Assembly: GCA_013397845.1 (NCBI GenBank) | Contig: VZTG01007081.1 | Span: 1-64,000 of the forward strand | Direction of reading: 5' to 3' | DNA: 64,000 nucleotides | Source of the DNA: Melanocharis versteri | Lineage: Eukaryota; Chordata; Aves; Passeriformes; Melanocharitidae | Shown: positions 48,399-59,753 of the stretch, piece after piece | How positions within the stretch are numbered: the stretch's first letter is position 1 | Layout: the number at the start of each line of letters is the position of its first letter | Notes under the pieces: generated by a model | Seen by the model: only the letters and a program-made list of their open reading frames with translations | Database searches by the model: none | Told to the model about the DNA's origin: nothing | Translations under genes and position numbers: made by a program

Positions 48399-48729
48399 CT
48401 GTGTTGCTCCCATGCTGGACCAAGGGCTGGCCCGAAGTCCTTTGGGGCTCCAGGGATTTTGCTGGAAATGATGCTGAGCCCTCACGGGGAACTGCAGCCA
48501 GTGCAGGGATGGAGGAGAACCAGACTTCAAGGGAGAGAAAGCATTTGGGTGGCCAACACAGAGCTTTGGTCTCCTTGACCTGCTCAAGGAGAGCTGCTTT
48601 AGAGCCTGGGGTGGATCACCAGTGCCAACAATTTATCTTCCTGTTTGATTGAAATTTTATCTGTTTAAGTTTTATATGAAGCCATTGAAGAGCTCCGTGA
48701 GCCTTCCGCAGCTGTTGGGACATTCCCAC

Positions 48730-48756
48730 CCATCCCATCCCATCCCATCCCATCCC
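48730..48756. repeat. (CATCC)n microsatellite
   Basis: Five consecutive CATCC units, about 27 bp. Confidence 0.9.
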
Positions 48757-50239
48757 TCTAAGGAAACACCTGCACACCAGCATCTTCTCACACATTCCAG
48801 ATGAGGTTTCCAAAAACAAATTCTCATTTCACCACCCCACACTTGGCTCCTATGGAAATCTTCCCCTCAAATTCCAAATGCCAGAAGAGTGAGAACATCT
48901 TAAACCATCCTCACACAGAATCAGGAATCTTTCTGCAGTTTGGAGATGTTAAAGCCAGAAAGAACCAATTTAAAAAATATTCAGCATTTTACACAAATGC
49001 CTTAAGATTTTTTCAAAACAAACCAACAGAAACCCACGAGTTCTATTCAGAGCTATTTCAGAGTTTGTGCAAATCCTGTGTGCACAGAAGTTTCAAGCTG
49101 TTACAGTGGCCTCAAAGAAGTCTCTGAGGTTGGACTAAAAGAGGAAAGAAACAGCATTTATTTAATTAAAATAAAGAAAACACCTTTGGGCTTTTGAACA
49201 CCATCATGGGGTGATGGCTGCAGGAAGCCCCATGGTAAAATCAATAATCAGTGGTTTCTGGAATGAATAAATAAATATAATAATGATCCCACCACAAACC
49301 CCTAAGGTCCTACCCCAAATGAAAGCTCAGCCACCAGAGAGGGGCAGCTCAGCACCCTCTGAGCCCTGTGACTGAGGGGACACTTTAATTAAACACAAGC
49401 ATCTTGTTAGCAGCAGAACCTTCTCTCCACTCCTGGGCCACATTCAATAACCCAAAATCCCTTTGTTTTTCCCATCTCGATCTCTGCATCACTCCCACAC
49501 CTGGGATGAAGTCTGCTCTTTCCTAGGTACGCTGCAAGAGCAAATTCATTAACATTTGTGAGGCTGAGACAGCAGGTAATTGGGTGGGTTAATTAACATT
49601 ATTTTCATCTTTACAAAAAACCCCAAACCTATCAGTGCTTCTATTCTTTCACAATCCATAACTCTCAAACCCCATTTCCTCTGCACAATGATCTTAATTC
49701 TAATTAAATGAGCTTTTGTCTTCCAGCACCAGTAAAGATGAAGTGCCACATAAAACATCTGCAGCGTAGCCCTGTCCAAAGCTCAGTTTAACCTAAAAGC
49801 TGGCTCCAGCTGCCATCCGTGCATGGCAGGCTTGGGAAGAGGCTTCTCGTCATCTCTGGAGCCACCTGAGGGCTCCTCCAGCCCCAACACCTTGCGGGGG
49901 CTGCTCGCTAAGGGAGCCATTCAGCCTCTGCCTCTGCTCTGCACACCATGCGTGGAAAATGCAAAGAGAAAGTCAGGAAATTCATTATATTGTAAATAAT
50001 CCAATCTATCCACGGTGGTGGTGGAGTCACCACCCCCGAAGTGTTCAAAACAGGAGCAGATGTGGCATCTCACAATGTGGTTTGTCAGGCACGGGGGCAT
50101 CTGCTCAGGGGCTGGACTTGAGGCTCTCAGAGAGCTTTTCCACCTCAGTGGCTCTGTGGTGTCAGTGACAGCGGGGTCACAGCCCTGCTGAGGGACCCAG
50201 GCAGCAAAGGGCCAGGGTTCCCAACTCCTGCCAGCAGGG

Positions 50240-50645
50240 AAGTGTGGCCAGCCCCGTCCCCACACTCAGGTGAGTGTCCCTTACCTGAGTGCAGCCAGCC
50301 CCATTCCCACACTCAGGTGAGTGTCCCTTACCTGAGTGTGGCCAGCCCTGTCCCCACGCTCAGGTGAGTGTCCCTTACCTGNNNNNNNNNNNNNNNNNNN
50401 NNNNNNNNNNNNNNNNNNNNNNNNNNNNNNNNNNNNNNNNNNNNNNNNNNNNNNNNNNNNNNNNNNNNNNNNNNNNNNNNNNNNNNNNNNNNNNNNNNNN
50501 NNNNNNNNNNNNNNNNNNNNNNNNNNNNNNNNNNNNNNNNNNNNNNNNNNNNNNNNNNNNNTTCCCACACTCAGGTGAGTGCCCCTCAGCCGAGTGTGGC
50601 CAGCCCCATTCCCACGCTCAGGTGAGTGTCCCTCAGCCCCAGGGC
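50240..50645. repeat. 47-bp hairpin VNTR with an internal gap
   Basis: CTCAGGTGAGTG recurs at 50265, 50312 and 50359 left of the gap and at 50570 and 50617 right of it, always 47 bp apart. The unit at 50307-50341 contains a perfect 12-bp inverted repeat (CCACACTCAGGT and ACCTGAGTGTGG) around an 11-base loop. Other units vary at one or two stem positions. Copy number is unknown. Confidence 0.96.
50382..50561. other. Assembly gap (180 N) inside the 47-bp VNTR
   Basis: A run of 180 N flanked on both sides by the same 47-bp repeat. Confidence 0.99.
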
Positions 50646-52989
50646 TGCCCAGCACTCACTCATGTGGCTCCTGGATTACACCCAGGGCCAGGAGAGCATT
50701 TCATTGTTTTCCTGGATCAGACCCCGGAGCCATCAATGTCTCACACCTGCAATCACAAATCCTGGCACTGCCACTGAAGCACCATCAGCACATGGAGCCA
50801 GAAATCTCCCAGATTTCTGCAGCTTTTCGACCAAAGCTGATGTGACACAACCAACCCAGGGCAGGCAGGAGGAGCTGCTGGCTCTGGGGTTCCCACCAGT
50901 GGAACAACAGGCTCCAGACCTCAGTGAACCTCAAGAAAGCTCATGTTCTGTCAGTGGGAAGGAAATCACTCCTGAAGATGCTAAAAAGCTGGATCCTACC
51001 ATGGGATACCCCAAGACCAGGTCATCAATCTGCTGTTTCACAGCATGTCCAAAGATCTCACTTGGATTTCCCCAGGACTCTGAAAGCATCAGCCTTCTTC
51101 CATTTTTTATGGCCTTACAGGTTTTCTGGACCCTCAGCAAACTCTGATCAATGCCTATCATTAATAACTGGATAAATCCTGGCTACAGCTCCACAGCAAA
51201 GCCCATCCAGACACGGAATGCAGGCACAGATTCCCTCCTAACACACCTCAGCACCAGGAAATCCCACCAGCTCTGCAGGAGCTCACTCTGGTGGAGACCA
51301 GGATCTCTGTGGTGACCATGGAAATGTCATTTTCTCTCTGCCTCTTCTGGGAGAGCTAATTCAGACATGATCCATTACCTTGCAATCACAGTTTTATCTC
51401 CTGCACAGAGGTAGGCAGAGTCTGGCATGGAAAGCCTGGCTGTGGAACCAGGCCCAGCTATTGCTGAGACTGGGGGGATCTTTGGTGTATCAGCATTTTA
51501 AATGTTAATGTGACGAAAATACAACAGCAGATGTATTGCAGACCCCAGGTATGAGAGCAGCACTGCTCCCAGGGATTAAGGGAGGCTATTTCTTGCAGGG
51601 ATATTACTGGATAAAGCAGCAGCCTGGAGCCAGTTTGAGACTGGGCCATATTTTAGATGAATTTCATTTCAAAGAGGCCATCAGCTCTCTGCCTGGATAA
51701 TCATATCTGGGAATTAGCCATGAGAGAAAACTGCCCCAAACATAGTCACGAATTCTGTCTCCAGTCCCCACGGAATGTATTTGGTCACTCGTGAGCTGGA
51801 GCAGCTCTGGTGGGCAGGGAGTTTCTCCTGGGGCTGCCACAGTCCCCATGCACCAAGAGGAAACCCACAAATAAGGAATAAACTCTTTACTTCACTTCCA
51901 CCCTTTTATCCTAAAATATCTCTTAAAAACTAATGTACCTCTGTCTGCTATAATTTCCAAATTTCCTCTAATCCCATGCATAATTACATGGAGCACTGCA
52001 CTGGTATCCCTTCCATGCAAATATTGCTACAAAGTGCAGGATTTTCAGAGCATTATGTGACAAAGAAATAACTGCAGTCATTATTTCTGGGCCGTGTGTG
52101 GGTACACAATGGGACAGCACGTGGCATCAGCTTCCTGCTGGGGACACTGCCCATTTATCTTCCTCCTAATCCTCCCCAGTGCCTGCTAACAATGTTATTG
52201 CAGTTGTTTAATTATTTAACGTGGCTGGGATGTTCCTGGGGGTCTCGGGGCTGTGTCCTTCCCCCCGGCTCCCTCAAACCCCTGAGGCCTCAGCAGCAGA
52301 ATCCACATTTCAGATGCCTTTAACGAAGTCCAGGTGTCTCCAGAACCCCCCTCTGACCTCTTTTCCATGGTCCTTCCACTCAGCAGTGCCCAGAGCTGAG
52401 CGGGCAGATCCCTGGGATCACCTGGCTGTGGATGCCATGGGGATAACGGGGCATCCCCTGCCCCAGGGCTGTCTCCAAAAGGGATGGAAGGGGTGCACAA
52501 GGTTGTAGGAACCCCAAATAAAAACCTCTCCCAGCTCCCAGCTCCTCCTGTCAGTGACTGTTTGCAATCACCTGAAATGCAGAGATGCCCTGCCCACACT
52601 TCAGCACCATCCCTACATTTTTTAAGATAAAACAAGCACCAGAACAGCCTAACAGGACCTGCTGGCCAGCAGGAGCCAGCTCCCAGAGCAAACCCTTCCC
52701 TTCTGCAGCTGCAGATCAGCAGCAGAGCCCTCCCCCAGGCAGCACCTCTGGTTCTCAGCACCAAAGCAAGGAAAAGAAATGTGTTGTGAGAGGTGGAGAC
52801 CCCCATTTACTCCTGGCTCACTGGTAACCCCTAAACTGCTTCATACCTGAAGAGCCTGGGGAAAGACATCCTAAACAACCAAAATCCTCCTGGTCTAGGT
52901 CCTGACCTCCCCACTGTACCTCTTTAGGATCATCCAACCCTCCAGCTCCCCAGAGCTCTCAGCTCAGAAACTCCTCAGCTCACCACTCT

Positions 52990-53425
52990 CTGCCTTCTCA
53001 CCTCCCCTCACAGCAAACACCTTCCAAAAACCAACATCAAACACCTTCCCCAAACCAACCAACCAAACCTCACCTCCCCTCACAGCAAACTCCTTCCAAA
53101 AACCAACATCAAACACCTTCCAAAAACCAACCAAACCTCCCCTCCCCTGCCATCAAACACCTTCCAAAAACCAACACGAAACACCTTCCAAAAACGAACC
53201 AAACCTCACCTCCCCTCACAGCAAACTCCTTCCAAAAACCAACATCAAACACCTTCCAAAAACGAACCAAACCTCACCTCCCCTCACATCAAACACCTTC
53301 CAAAAACCAAACAAACCTCACCTCCCTTCACATCAAACACCAACCTCCAAAACCCAACACCAAACACCTTCCAAAAACCAACCAGCCAAACCTCACCTCC
53401 CCTGCCATCAAACACCTGCCCCAAA
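52990..53425. repeat. C/A-rich minisatellite, about 68-bp period
   Basis: CTCACCTCCCCT-type landmarks recur at 52997, 53069, 53137, 53205, 53273, 53317 and 53392. Most spacings are 68 to 75 bp and one is 44, a partial unit. Units contain ACCTTCCAAAAACCAACATC once or twice. The transcript strand is G/T-rich. Confidence 0.93.
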
Positions 53426-54798
53426 CCAAAGCTGTCCCTCCCCACGTGGCTCTGCCCCAGCTTGTCCTTACCCATTCCCAAAGTGCACTGAAACAGGCTC
53501 AAACCCCATTCTGTGAGCACAACAGAGCAGAAGGTGTTACCAGATCTTTAAATGTCACACTGGGGGGGTCCAGTGTCCTCAGTCACCTCAACTGACAGGC
53601 TTTGAAGCCCAGCCAGCTCCCAGGGCGGTGTCACAGCCACGGGGGACACTCCATGTGCCAAAGCTTTCCTGCACCTCCCAACTGCATCACTTTAGTTTAA
53701 AAAAAGAGGCTGTTCATTCCTGACTTTTATATTTACTGGCTGAGAAAGGTTTATCCCAGCAGTGTTGATCCACTTTTATCACCCTCCCGAGGCTCCAGCA
53801 GGAGCTGCCAGCACCACACTGCTCACACCTCACCTGCAAAGGCTTTTGGATTCCTCAGCTTTGCCTTCTGCACGGCCCAGCCCTCCTTGAACAAGTCCAG
53901 CAGCCTGAATTTGGTTAAAATAACTGTTTATTTGTCAAAGCCCTGATTCCTGTCCAGAATAAACTGACAATTCCTCTACTGAGGGCTGAATGTGCTGCCT
54001 GGAACAAGGGAGCCAAAGGAATAACACGAAGTCTGTGTGTGGATGGGAACAGACCTAATCCCAGCTTCCAGAGATGATGTCAGTGACCAGAGCAGAGCTG
54101 TTTGGGCTCAGGAATCCCACCAGGCAGGGATCTGCTCACATGCAGCTGCTCTGTGCCTGAGGACAAGGCTTCTCCAGCCAAACCACCTCAGGATCCAGGT
54201 GGATCTGACCCACCTGGCCAGACACCACTCGTGATCAGAGCCTCACTCGTGATATTTGGGGGCTGTGAGGGAAAACCTCTGAGCTGTGCACACAGAGCAG
54301 CCCCAGCTCCCACCCACACCCAGCTCCTCCTTCCCCTCCTGCTCTTGTTTTGGGCTCATCCCACCGCTGGAGCCTGGCAGGGCTGGAGCACATTTCAGAG
54401 CTGCCAGCCCTTCAGCTGCAGTGTTACAACAACCTGAGACACATTTTTCCAGAGTTTGCCCTGGGAGGAGAAGCACTTTCCACTCAGGAAAACACAGTGC
54501 TGTGTGTCATGGATCCACACTCAATCCACCACATGGGAATGATCTCCTCATTCCTCATGGTTTGCACAAACTCAGCACTGGAACTCAGGCAAAGCCACTT
54601 TGTCACCTGCACCTCCACACAAGTCTGGACAAATCTGCACAGTTCCTGCACCTCCCCAGTGGGTTTGTTACCAACACCCTTTTCCAAGCCCCTGCACCCT
54701 TCCAAACCCTCCCTGGCTCATGTCACAGAGATGGTGGGGGTTATGACATTGTCCCTACCTCCCCAAGGTGGCTTCCTCACTTCACCTTCCTGCATTTT

Positions 54799-55125
54799 CA
54801 TAGAACCATGGAATGGTTTGCGTTGGAAGAGACCTTAAAGCTTTAAAGTCCCACCCCTCCTATGGGCAAGGACACCTCCCACCATCCCAGGCTGCTCCCA
54901 GCCCCAATGTCCAGCCTGGCCTTGGGCACTGCCAGGGATCCAGGGGCAGCCACAGCTGCTCTGGGCACCCTGTGCCAGGGCCTGCCCACCCTCCCAGGGA
55001 ACAATTCCTCCCCAATATCCCATCCAACCCTGCTCAGTCTGAACTCATCCCCCTTCCCCGTGTCACTCCAGGGCGCTGTGTGTCCCTCTCCAGTGCTCCC
55101 ACAGGCTCCTTCAGCAGCTGGATGC
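54799..55125 (-). mobile_element. CR1 LINE 3' fragment next to the exon B repeat array
   Basis: Antisense CR1: AGAACCATGGAATGGTTTGC, ACCATCCCAGGCTGCTCCC, CCAGGGATCCAGGGGCAGCC, CCTCCCAGGGAACAATTCC. Its 5' end (CTCCTTCAGCAGCTGGATG) leads straight into the 23-bp array. Confidence 0.92.
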
Positions 55126-55136
55126 CTCCCTAGGTG

Positions 55137-55340
55137 CTGGTCAGTGAGTGACTCCAGCCCTGGTCAGTGAGTGCCCCAGCCCCGTCGCTGGTCAGTGAGT
55201 GCCCCCATCACTGGTCAGTGAGTGCCCCTGGTGCTGGTCAGTGAGTGTCCCCATCACTGGTCAGTGAGTGCCCCGGCGCTGGTCAGTGAGTGTCCCCATC
55301 ACTGGTCAGTGAGTGTCCCGTCGCTGGTCAGTGAGCCCCG
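55137..55340. repeat. 23-bp palindromic tandem array beside the exon B donor
   Basis: GGTCAGTGAG recurs nine times, at 55139, 55162, 55190, 55213, 55236, 55259, 55281, 55304 and 55326; most spacings are 22 or 23 bp. Many units carry the near-palindrome TCACTGGTCAGTGA (6-bp arms, 2-bp centre). The last unit ends within about 20 bp of the exon B donor at 55352, inside the start of the giant intron on the transcript strand. Confidence 0.95.
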
Positions 55341-55352
55341 GCCCGGCCGTAC

Positions 55353-55550
55353 CTGATGGGCAGGGAGGGGTCCCCGGCGTCCCACCAGTCCTTGGGGGGG
55401 CTGATGTACATGCACCACAGCTCCCAGCTGTAGCCATGGGCTGAGTTCTCGTAGCGCTGCACCTCGAAGTTGTCCTGCTTGATGTTGTCGATGGAGGGCA
55501 GGATCACCCTCTTCCTGTTCTCCTGGATCCGGGAGAGCACCGGCTCCGCC
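55353..55550 (-). CDS. GALNT17: GALNT17 internal exon, mid catalytic domain (exon B)
   Basis: This 198-bp exon follows exon A after a 1,561-bp intron. Its first base completes the split Trp codon; 65 codons follow, from AEPVLSRIQENRKRVI to WWDAGDPSLPI, and the last two bases begin a split Arg codon. It encodes the stretch between the DxH motif and the conserved Gal/GalNAc-transferase motif of the GT-A domain. The residues KQDNFEVQRYENSAHGYSWE and ISPPKDWWDAGD are what I recall as the GALNT17 type, whereas GALNT9 differs at many of these positions. The acceptor on the minus strand is CCCCTTCCCCAG/G. The donor is ATCAG/GTACGG, which departs from the GTRAGT consensus. A palindromic 23-bp tandem array starts within about 20 bp of this donor on its intron side. 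The assignment as a GALNT exon is very secure; the paralogue is slightly less so. Confidence 0.92.
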
Positions 55551-57111
55551 CTGGGGAAGGGGCAGAGGACAGCAAGGGAGGGTCAGCTCACCATTCAGTT
55601 CCTCCCCAGTATCCCACCTCTCCCTGCCCCCTGGCAGTGGGAAGCCATTCCCTGTGTCCTGGCACTCCAGGCCCTTGTCTGAAGTCCCTCTCCAGCTTTC
55701 CCGGGGGCTCCCTTTGCTACTGCAGTCTCCCCAGAGCCTTCTCTCCTCCAGCTGAACGACTGCAGCTCCCTCAGCCTGTCCTCACAGCAGAAGTGCTCCA
55801 GCCCTTCGTGTTCCTCCTCTGGACCCACTCCCACAGGTCCATGTCCTTGTTCTGTTGGACAAAAACATGATCCACAGGCTGGGAAGCTGGCTGGAAACCT
55901 TTCCTTCTGTAAAGCAAGGCCAGGAAGGCTGTGCTTGGTTTAAACCACGCTTTAACTAGTCCAGACTTCCCCCAGATCCCAAAACTGTGAGCAGAACTGG
56001 GTAAATTTTTGAAAGCAGGACTGTTTGAAGGGTCTTTTTTTCCTTAGGATGCAGTTTGATGACTCCATAGCTAAAACATTCATCTCTGGGATGTGTTCAG
56101 AGCAGGGGGTGTGCTCAGGCTCACCTCTGCACCCGAGAGCCACCGGGGCTCAGGGTGCCCACACCAGGGGGAATTTGGGGGAACTGGTACTCCCAGTGCC
56201 CCCAGTAACAGCAGCAGGTGGGAAACACAGGCAGAGTCAAGCCCACACTGCAGAAATGCCTCCTCTGTATCCCTAAAAAAGAGCTTCAAGAGCGCAGCCA
56301 GTGAGAGCTCCTCAGGTGGGAGGATTTAGTGACCAGAGAGAGGAATGTTCAGCTGGGAATACAGATCCCAACATAGTAACAGCTCCTAAAAGATCCCCTT
56401 CAGCTGCACTGCCATTAAAAAGGATTCCATAACTGTGCCAAACACTGCCTTTACAGCTGCAAACAGGTTTTTTGTGGCTGTTACTGTGCTCAAATTCAAC
56501 ACAAGTTTAGCTTCTTCCACCTCCACTTTTCTAAACATGGACCATTAACTTTTTACACTTGGTTAAAGAAAAAAAAATCCCTCTCAGGCTCCTGTCATGA
56601 TACAGATTCAAACTTAAGCCATTTGAGCTCAAATGTTTTGAATCTCTCTGAAAAAAATCCTTATGAAACACCTTTTGCTGCTTCTGCACCTCTACGCTTA
56701 TTCCCAGCAGCAGAGGAAACAAATCAATCCAAAGCATCTGAGCCTTCCCCACTGGGATCCAGCAAAGGGCACAGAAGTGGGAAACACTTTCTCCTTCATT
56801 CCCTTGCTGCCTGGGCTTTTTTAAACTTGCAGGAATTACTTAAGGCTAAGGGAATGGGAAATCATCCTGAAAAACATAAACAGGGAGCAGGGAAAGTGCA
56901 GGCACAAAGGGAAGGAATAGAGAAGGATTACAAGGAACAAGGGCAAGGAAAGGTTTTCCTCGCACGCTCCCATCATGCCATTCAATCCAGAAGGAATGCA
57001 GGAGGAATCCTGGAGAAGGATTAACAAGCCAGAGGACTTGGGTGTCATCCCGTAGGGACACATCCCTACAAAACGATGGATGTTCCCCCGTTACTGCCCC
57101 TGAGCACCTAC
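55551..57111 (-). other. GALNT17: GALNT17 intron between exons A and B
   Basis: This 1,561-bp phase-2 intron has donor GTAGGT and acceptor CCCCTTCCCCAG. Next to its 3' end it contains a degraded CR1 5'-region fragment (55590-55865). The rest is unique sequence with no gene, and 56330-56680 is AT-rich. Confidence 0.88.
55590..55865 (-). mobile_element. CR1 LINE fragment without its 3' end
   Basis: The antisense CR1 begins mid-element (CCAGTATCCCACCTCTCCC), then CTGGCAGTGGGAAGCCATTC, CCCTCTCCAGCTTTCCC and CCCTCAGCCTGTCCTCACAG, and ends CAGGTCCATGTCCTTGTTC. The conserved 3' terminus is missing. It lies about 40 bp from exon B on the acceptor side. Confidence 0.85.
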
Positions 57112-57286
57112 CAGCCAGCAGTGAACTCCACGTGGGCATCGAAGAAGCCGGTGACCTGGCCCGTGGCAGCTTTCCAGCCCTCGATCCGGGCCCGGATCAG
57201 CCCTTCCCTCTTCTGGTTCCTCACCACCTTCACCAGCCCCGGGTAGCGTTTGTTGACGTACTCCTCCAGCGGCGCCTTCAGCTCCT
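57112..57286 (-). CDS. GALNT17: GALNT17 internal exon with the DxH motif (exon A)
   Basis: This 175-bp internal exon encodes part of the GT-A catalytic domain of a polypeptide GalNAc-transferase, a type II Golgi enzyme family that starts mucin-type O-glycosylation. It holds two bases of a split Glu codon, 57 whole codons from ELKAPLEEYV to HVEFTAG, and the first two bases of a split Trp codon. The segment FFDAHVEF carries the family DxH motif (D-A-H), whose Asp and His bind Mn2+ and UDP. On the minus strand the acceptor is a pyrimidine-rich tract ending CCCCAG and the donor is CTG/GTAGGT. The LEEYVNKRYPGLVKVVRN and EGLIRARIEGWKAATGQV segments are typical of the Y subfamily (GALNT8, 9, 17, 18); residues in this and the next two exons favour GALNT17 over GALNT9. 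GALNT17 has been linked to macropinocytosis, and its transferase activity is uncertain. The upstream exon lies outside the window. Confidence 0.9.
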
Positions 57287-59753
57287 CTGGGGACAAGGAC
57301 ACAGAGCCCGTGGGACAGGGACACAGCTCTCACAAACAAACCCACCCTGGAGAGGCACTGGAGCAGGATTATTGGGGCCAAACACCTCTGCACCACTGGC
57401 AGGGACACAATCACCTGGGGCAAGCAACACTGGTTTGCACAAGATGCACTGAGCACAACCCACACCGACGAGGTTCAAGGTGGCCCAGAAAGCTGCTCTT
57501 GGGCCAGTGAGGAGCCCACGGGCCACCCCAGAGGCCAAGGGCAGGGAGGGGACACTTACACTCCTTTGCACTACAGGAAATGGAACTGAAACACAAGGAC
57601 AGAAAGACGTCACCCATGGACAGAAAACAGCAGCACTCTGAACTCCTGATGGAGGTTTGAGCTGAATGCGCTGCTAGAAACGCTGCAAAACCCACCTGAA
57701 GTGACTCAAACTACGTCAAAACCGTGTGTGAGCTCCACTGCCCTCTTCACTCAGCCTCACCACTACAGCCTTGGCACTTGCTGTTTGTTTTGCCACCAGA
57801 GAAGCTGAAATTCCCTTCGCTTTTATGATGAAAGGGATGAAAGGGATTCGGGCTTTGTTCAGAAGATCCTCCCAGCCCGTATCTTGTGTTCACTGCAGCT
57901 CATTTCCCTCTGTTGTCCAGGCCTGTGTGTGCAGTGCCTGAGACTCTCCGGGACCTGCAGCCCTCAGCCACCACCAGCACAGAGATTCTCCAGGGTACAA
58001 GATTCGAGCATAAAAGACACAGAGCACTTTGAAGGTGGAAGCAGCTGGAAGGTTACAATAAAGGATAAACACGAGTGTGTTTTTTCAGCCCTTTGGAAAA
58101 GTGCCAGTTCTCTGCCAGAGAAACCCTGGTCCTTTCAGTGCCTGTTGCACCAGCTCAATGCACAAAGGGCTGCTGGAGAGAGGAGCTCTGAAAGCTCAGC
58201 AAAGCCACTGGGCACCAACACAAACTCTCAACACCATGAAAGCAGTTCCCGAGAGTATCTTTCATCCCTACGAGGCTTCAGGACAGCAGAAAATCAAGAT
58301 ATGATCTGTGACCTCAAATTATAGTCTACTACCCTTCACTGCACTCTCTCTAGGACAAAAAATAAAGAGGGGAAAAAAAGTCACCATTAATCATCCAAAC
58401 AGTAAAATCCTCGAGACACACGAGCACACGTGGGGTCCCACATGAAGGAACCACACAATGGAGAGCAAGGGAGTAAACAAGTCTCATCTGCTTTGAAATC
58501 TTCAAAGGAAAGGGATTATCTGTTCCCTTCCCTGCCACGCCTCCTTCCAGGCACAGAAACGTGCTTTCTCCACGCTGCCTTTCTGGGATGCTTCCCCTCA
58601 CATCTCCATTTCCCCAAAGTCTCCTTTCTCTTTTATGCTGAAGTGGGAATAAAAAGAATAAAGCAAATGAGCCCCTTCCTCAATTCAAAGCATCTGCATC
58701 ACACACATCCATAACTCAGCAACTTCCATTTCGTGCTGAGCCACTCAGAGCAAAACCAGGATTTTATGGAGACAACAAGTCTCCCAAATGGTTTTAAGGA
58801 GACAGAGACACCGATTTTTTTGACAGATGAAGCCCCACAAGCACAGCACTGGCATCTCACATGGCTTTGGCAGCAGGTAAACCATTAATTACCACTGAAG
58901 ACCACTGCACTAGGGAGTGATTAAACCAACTTTCACATTGGAGTTGGAATCTCTGCGGAAGGAAAACGTGAGAACTCCTCTGGGGAAGTGTTTGAGCAGC
59001 TCAAAGCAGAGCGAAGCAGAGTGAAACAGAAGAGCTGTAATGTCACAGCTCACAGGCAGCACAGGGTCAGACCTGAGGGTTTGTCACACACCCCCCTGTG
59101 TGACAGCTCCTCCGAATGTCTCCAGGGAGGCACAGCCAGGCCTCTCCTCTGTCCTGGCTGCCAGCAGGGGCAGAGTGACCTGCTGGGAGCACCTGTGGAA
59201 TGGCACCAGGGGACGGGGAAGGTGCCCACGGTTGGCACCACTCTGACCCTGTTCACTGGCAGAGGGCAGGACCCCCCTCCTGCCCACACTTGTGACACAG
59301 GTGTCCCCGAGGGGCTGCTGCCCACCTGGAGCAACACTCCAGAGGCACAAGCCCTGACCTGCAGTGGGAAATGCAGTCCCAGGCCCTCTTTCCCCAGTGG
59401 TTTCCTGGACAGCCTCGCAGATTTCCAGGTTTGCTCCCTGCCTCTGCTCCGTTCTGGCTCAGCCCACAGCACACGGCTTTTGGGGAGAACTCACTTTTCT
59501 TGCAAGCCTGAGCAGCCCTAATGGAGAGAATGGCTGCAGTCCTCCTCTGAGCTGGGCCAGCCTCACCCTTCTGAGCTGTCCTGCAGCTCTGGGAGGAGAG
59601 GGCACAGAGCACAGCACTGTTCTGGTATTATGAGACACATCCCTGGCACTCGGAGGGGGTGGGCTCTGTATTTCATTTCCCAGAGCATCCAGAAGTGCAG
59701 GAATGGAAAATCCAGTGCTGGGTTAACAAAAGTGAAATGCTAGTCTCCAGGAA

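Larger units (their letters stand above)
5386..55352 (-). other. GALNT17: Giant GALNT17 intron between exons B and C
   Basis: This 49,967-bp phase-2 intron separates exons B and C. The split Arg codon (AG/G) and the continuous protein on both sides show that no coding exon is hidden inside. It holds CR1 fragments, a probable LTR, minisatellites, two runs of N and three single-N joins, each listed separately. In these stretches I saw no gene, RNA gene or named repeat: 5386-7060, 9600-9960, 10000-10860, 11240-13850, 14290-16730, 17200-19097, 19730-21180, 22590-24155, 24360-25090, 25900-30330, 31430-31620, 32310-33540, 35000-36020, 38000-39065, 39970-42075, 42600-43675, 48760-50230, 50650-52985 and 53430-54795. 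Very large introns are usual for this gene in vertebrates. Confidence 0.85.

Noticed and set aside
55353..55550. Assignment of the gene as GALNT9 rather than GALNT17
   Set aside because: The residues in exons A to C match the GALNT17 pattern as I recall it, and GALNT9 differs at many sites. A full alignment would settle it.
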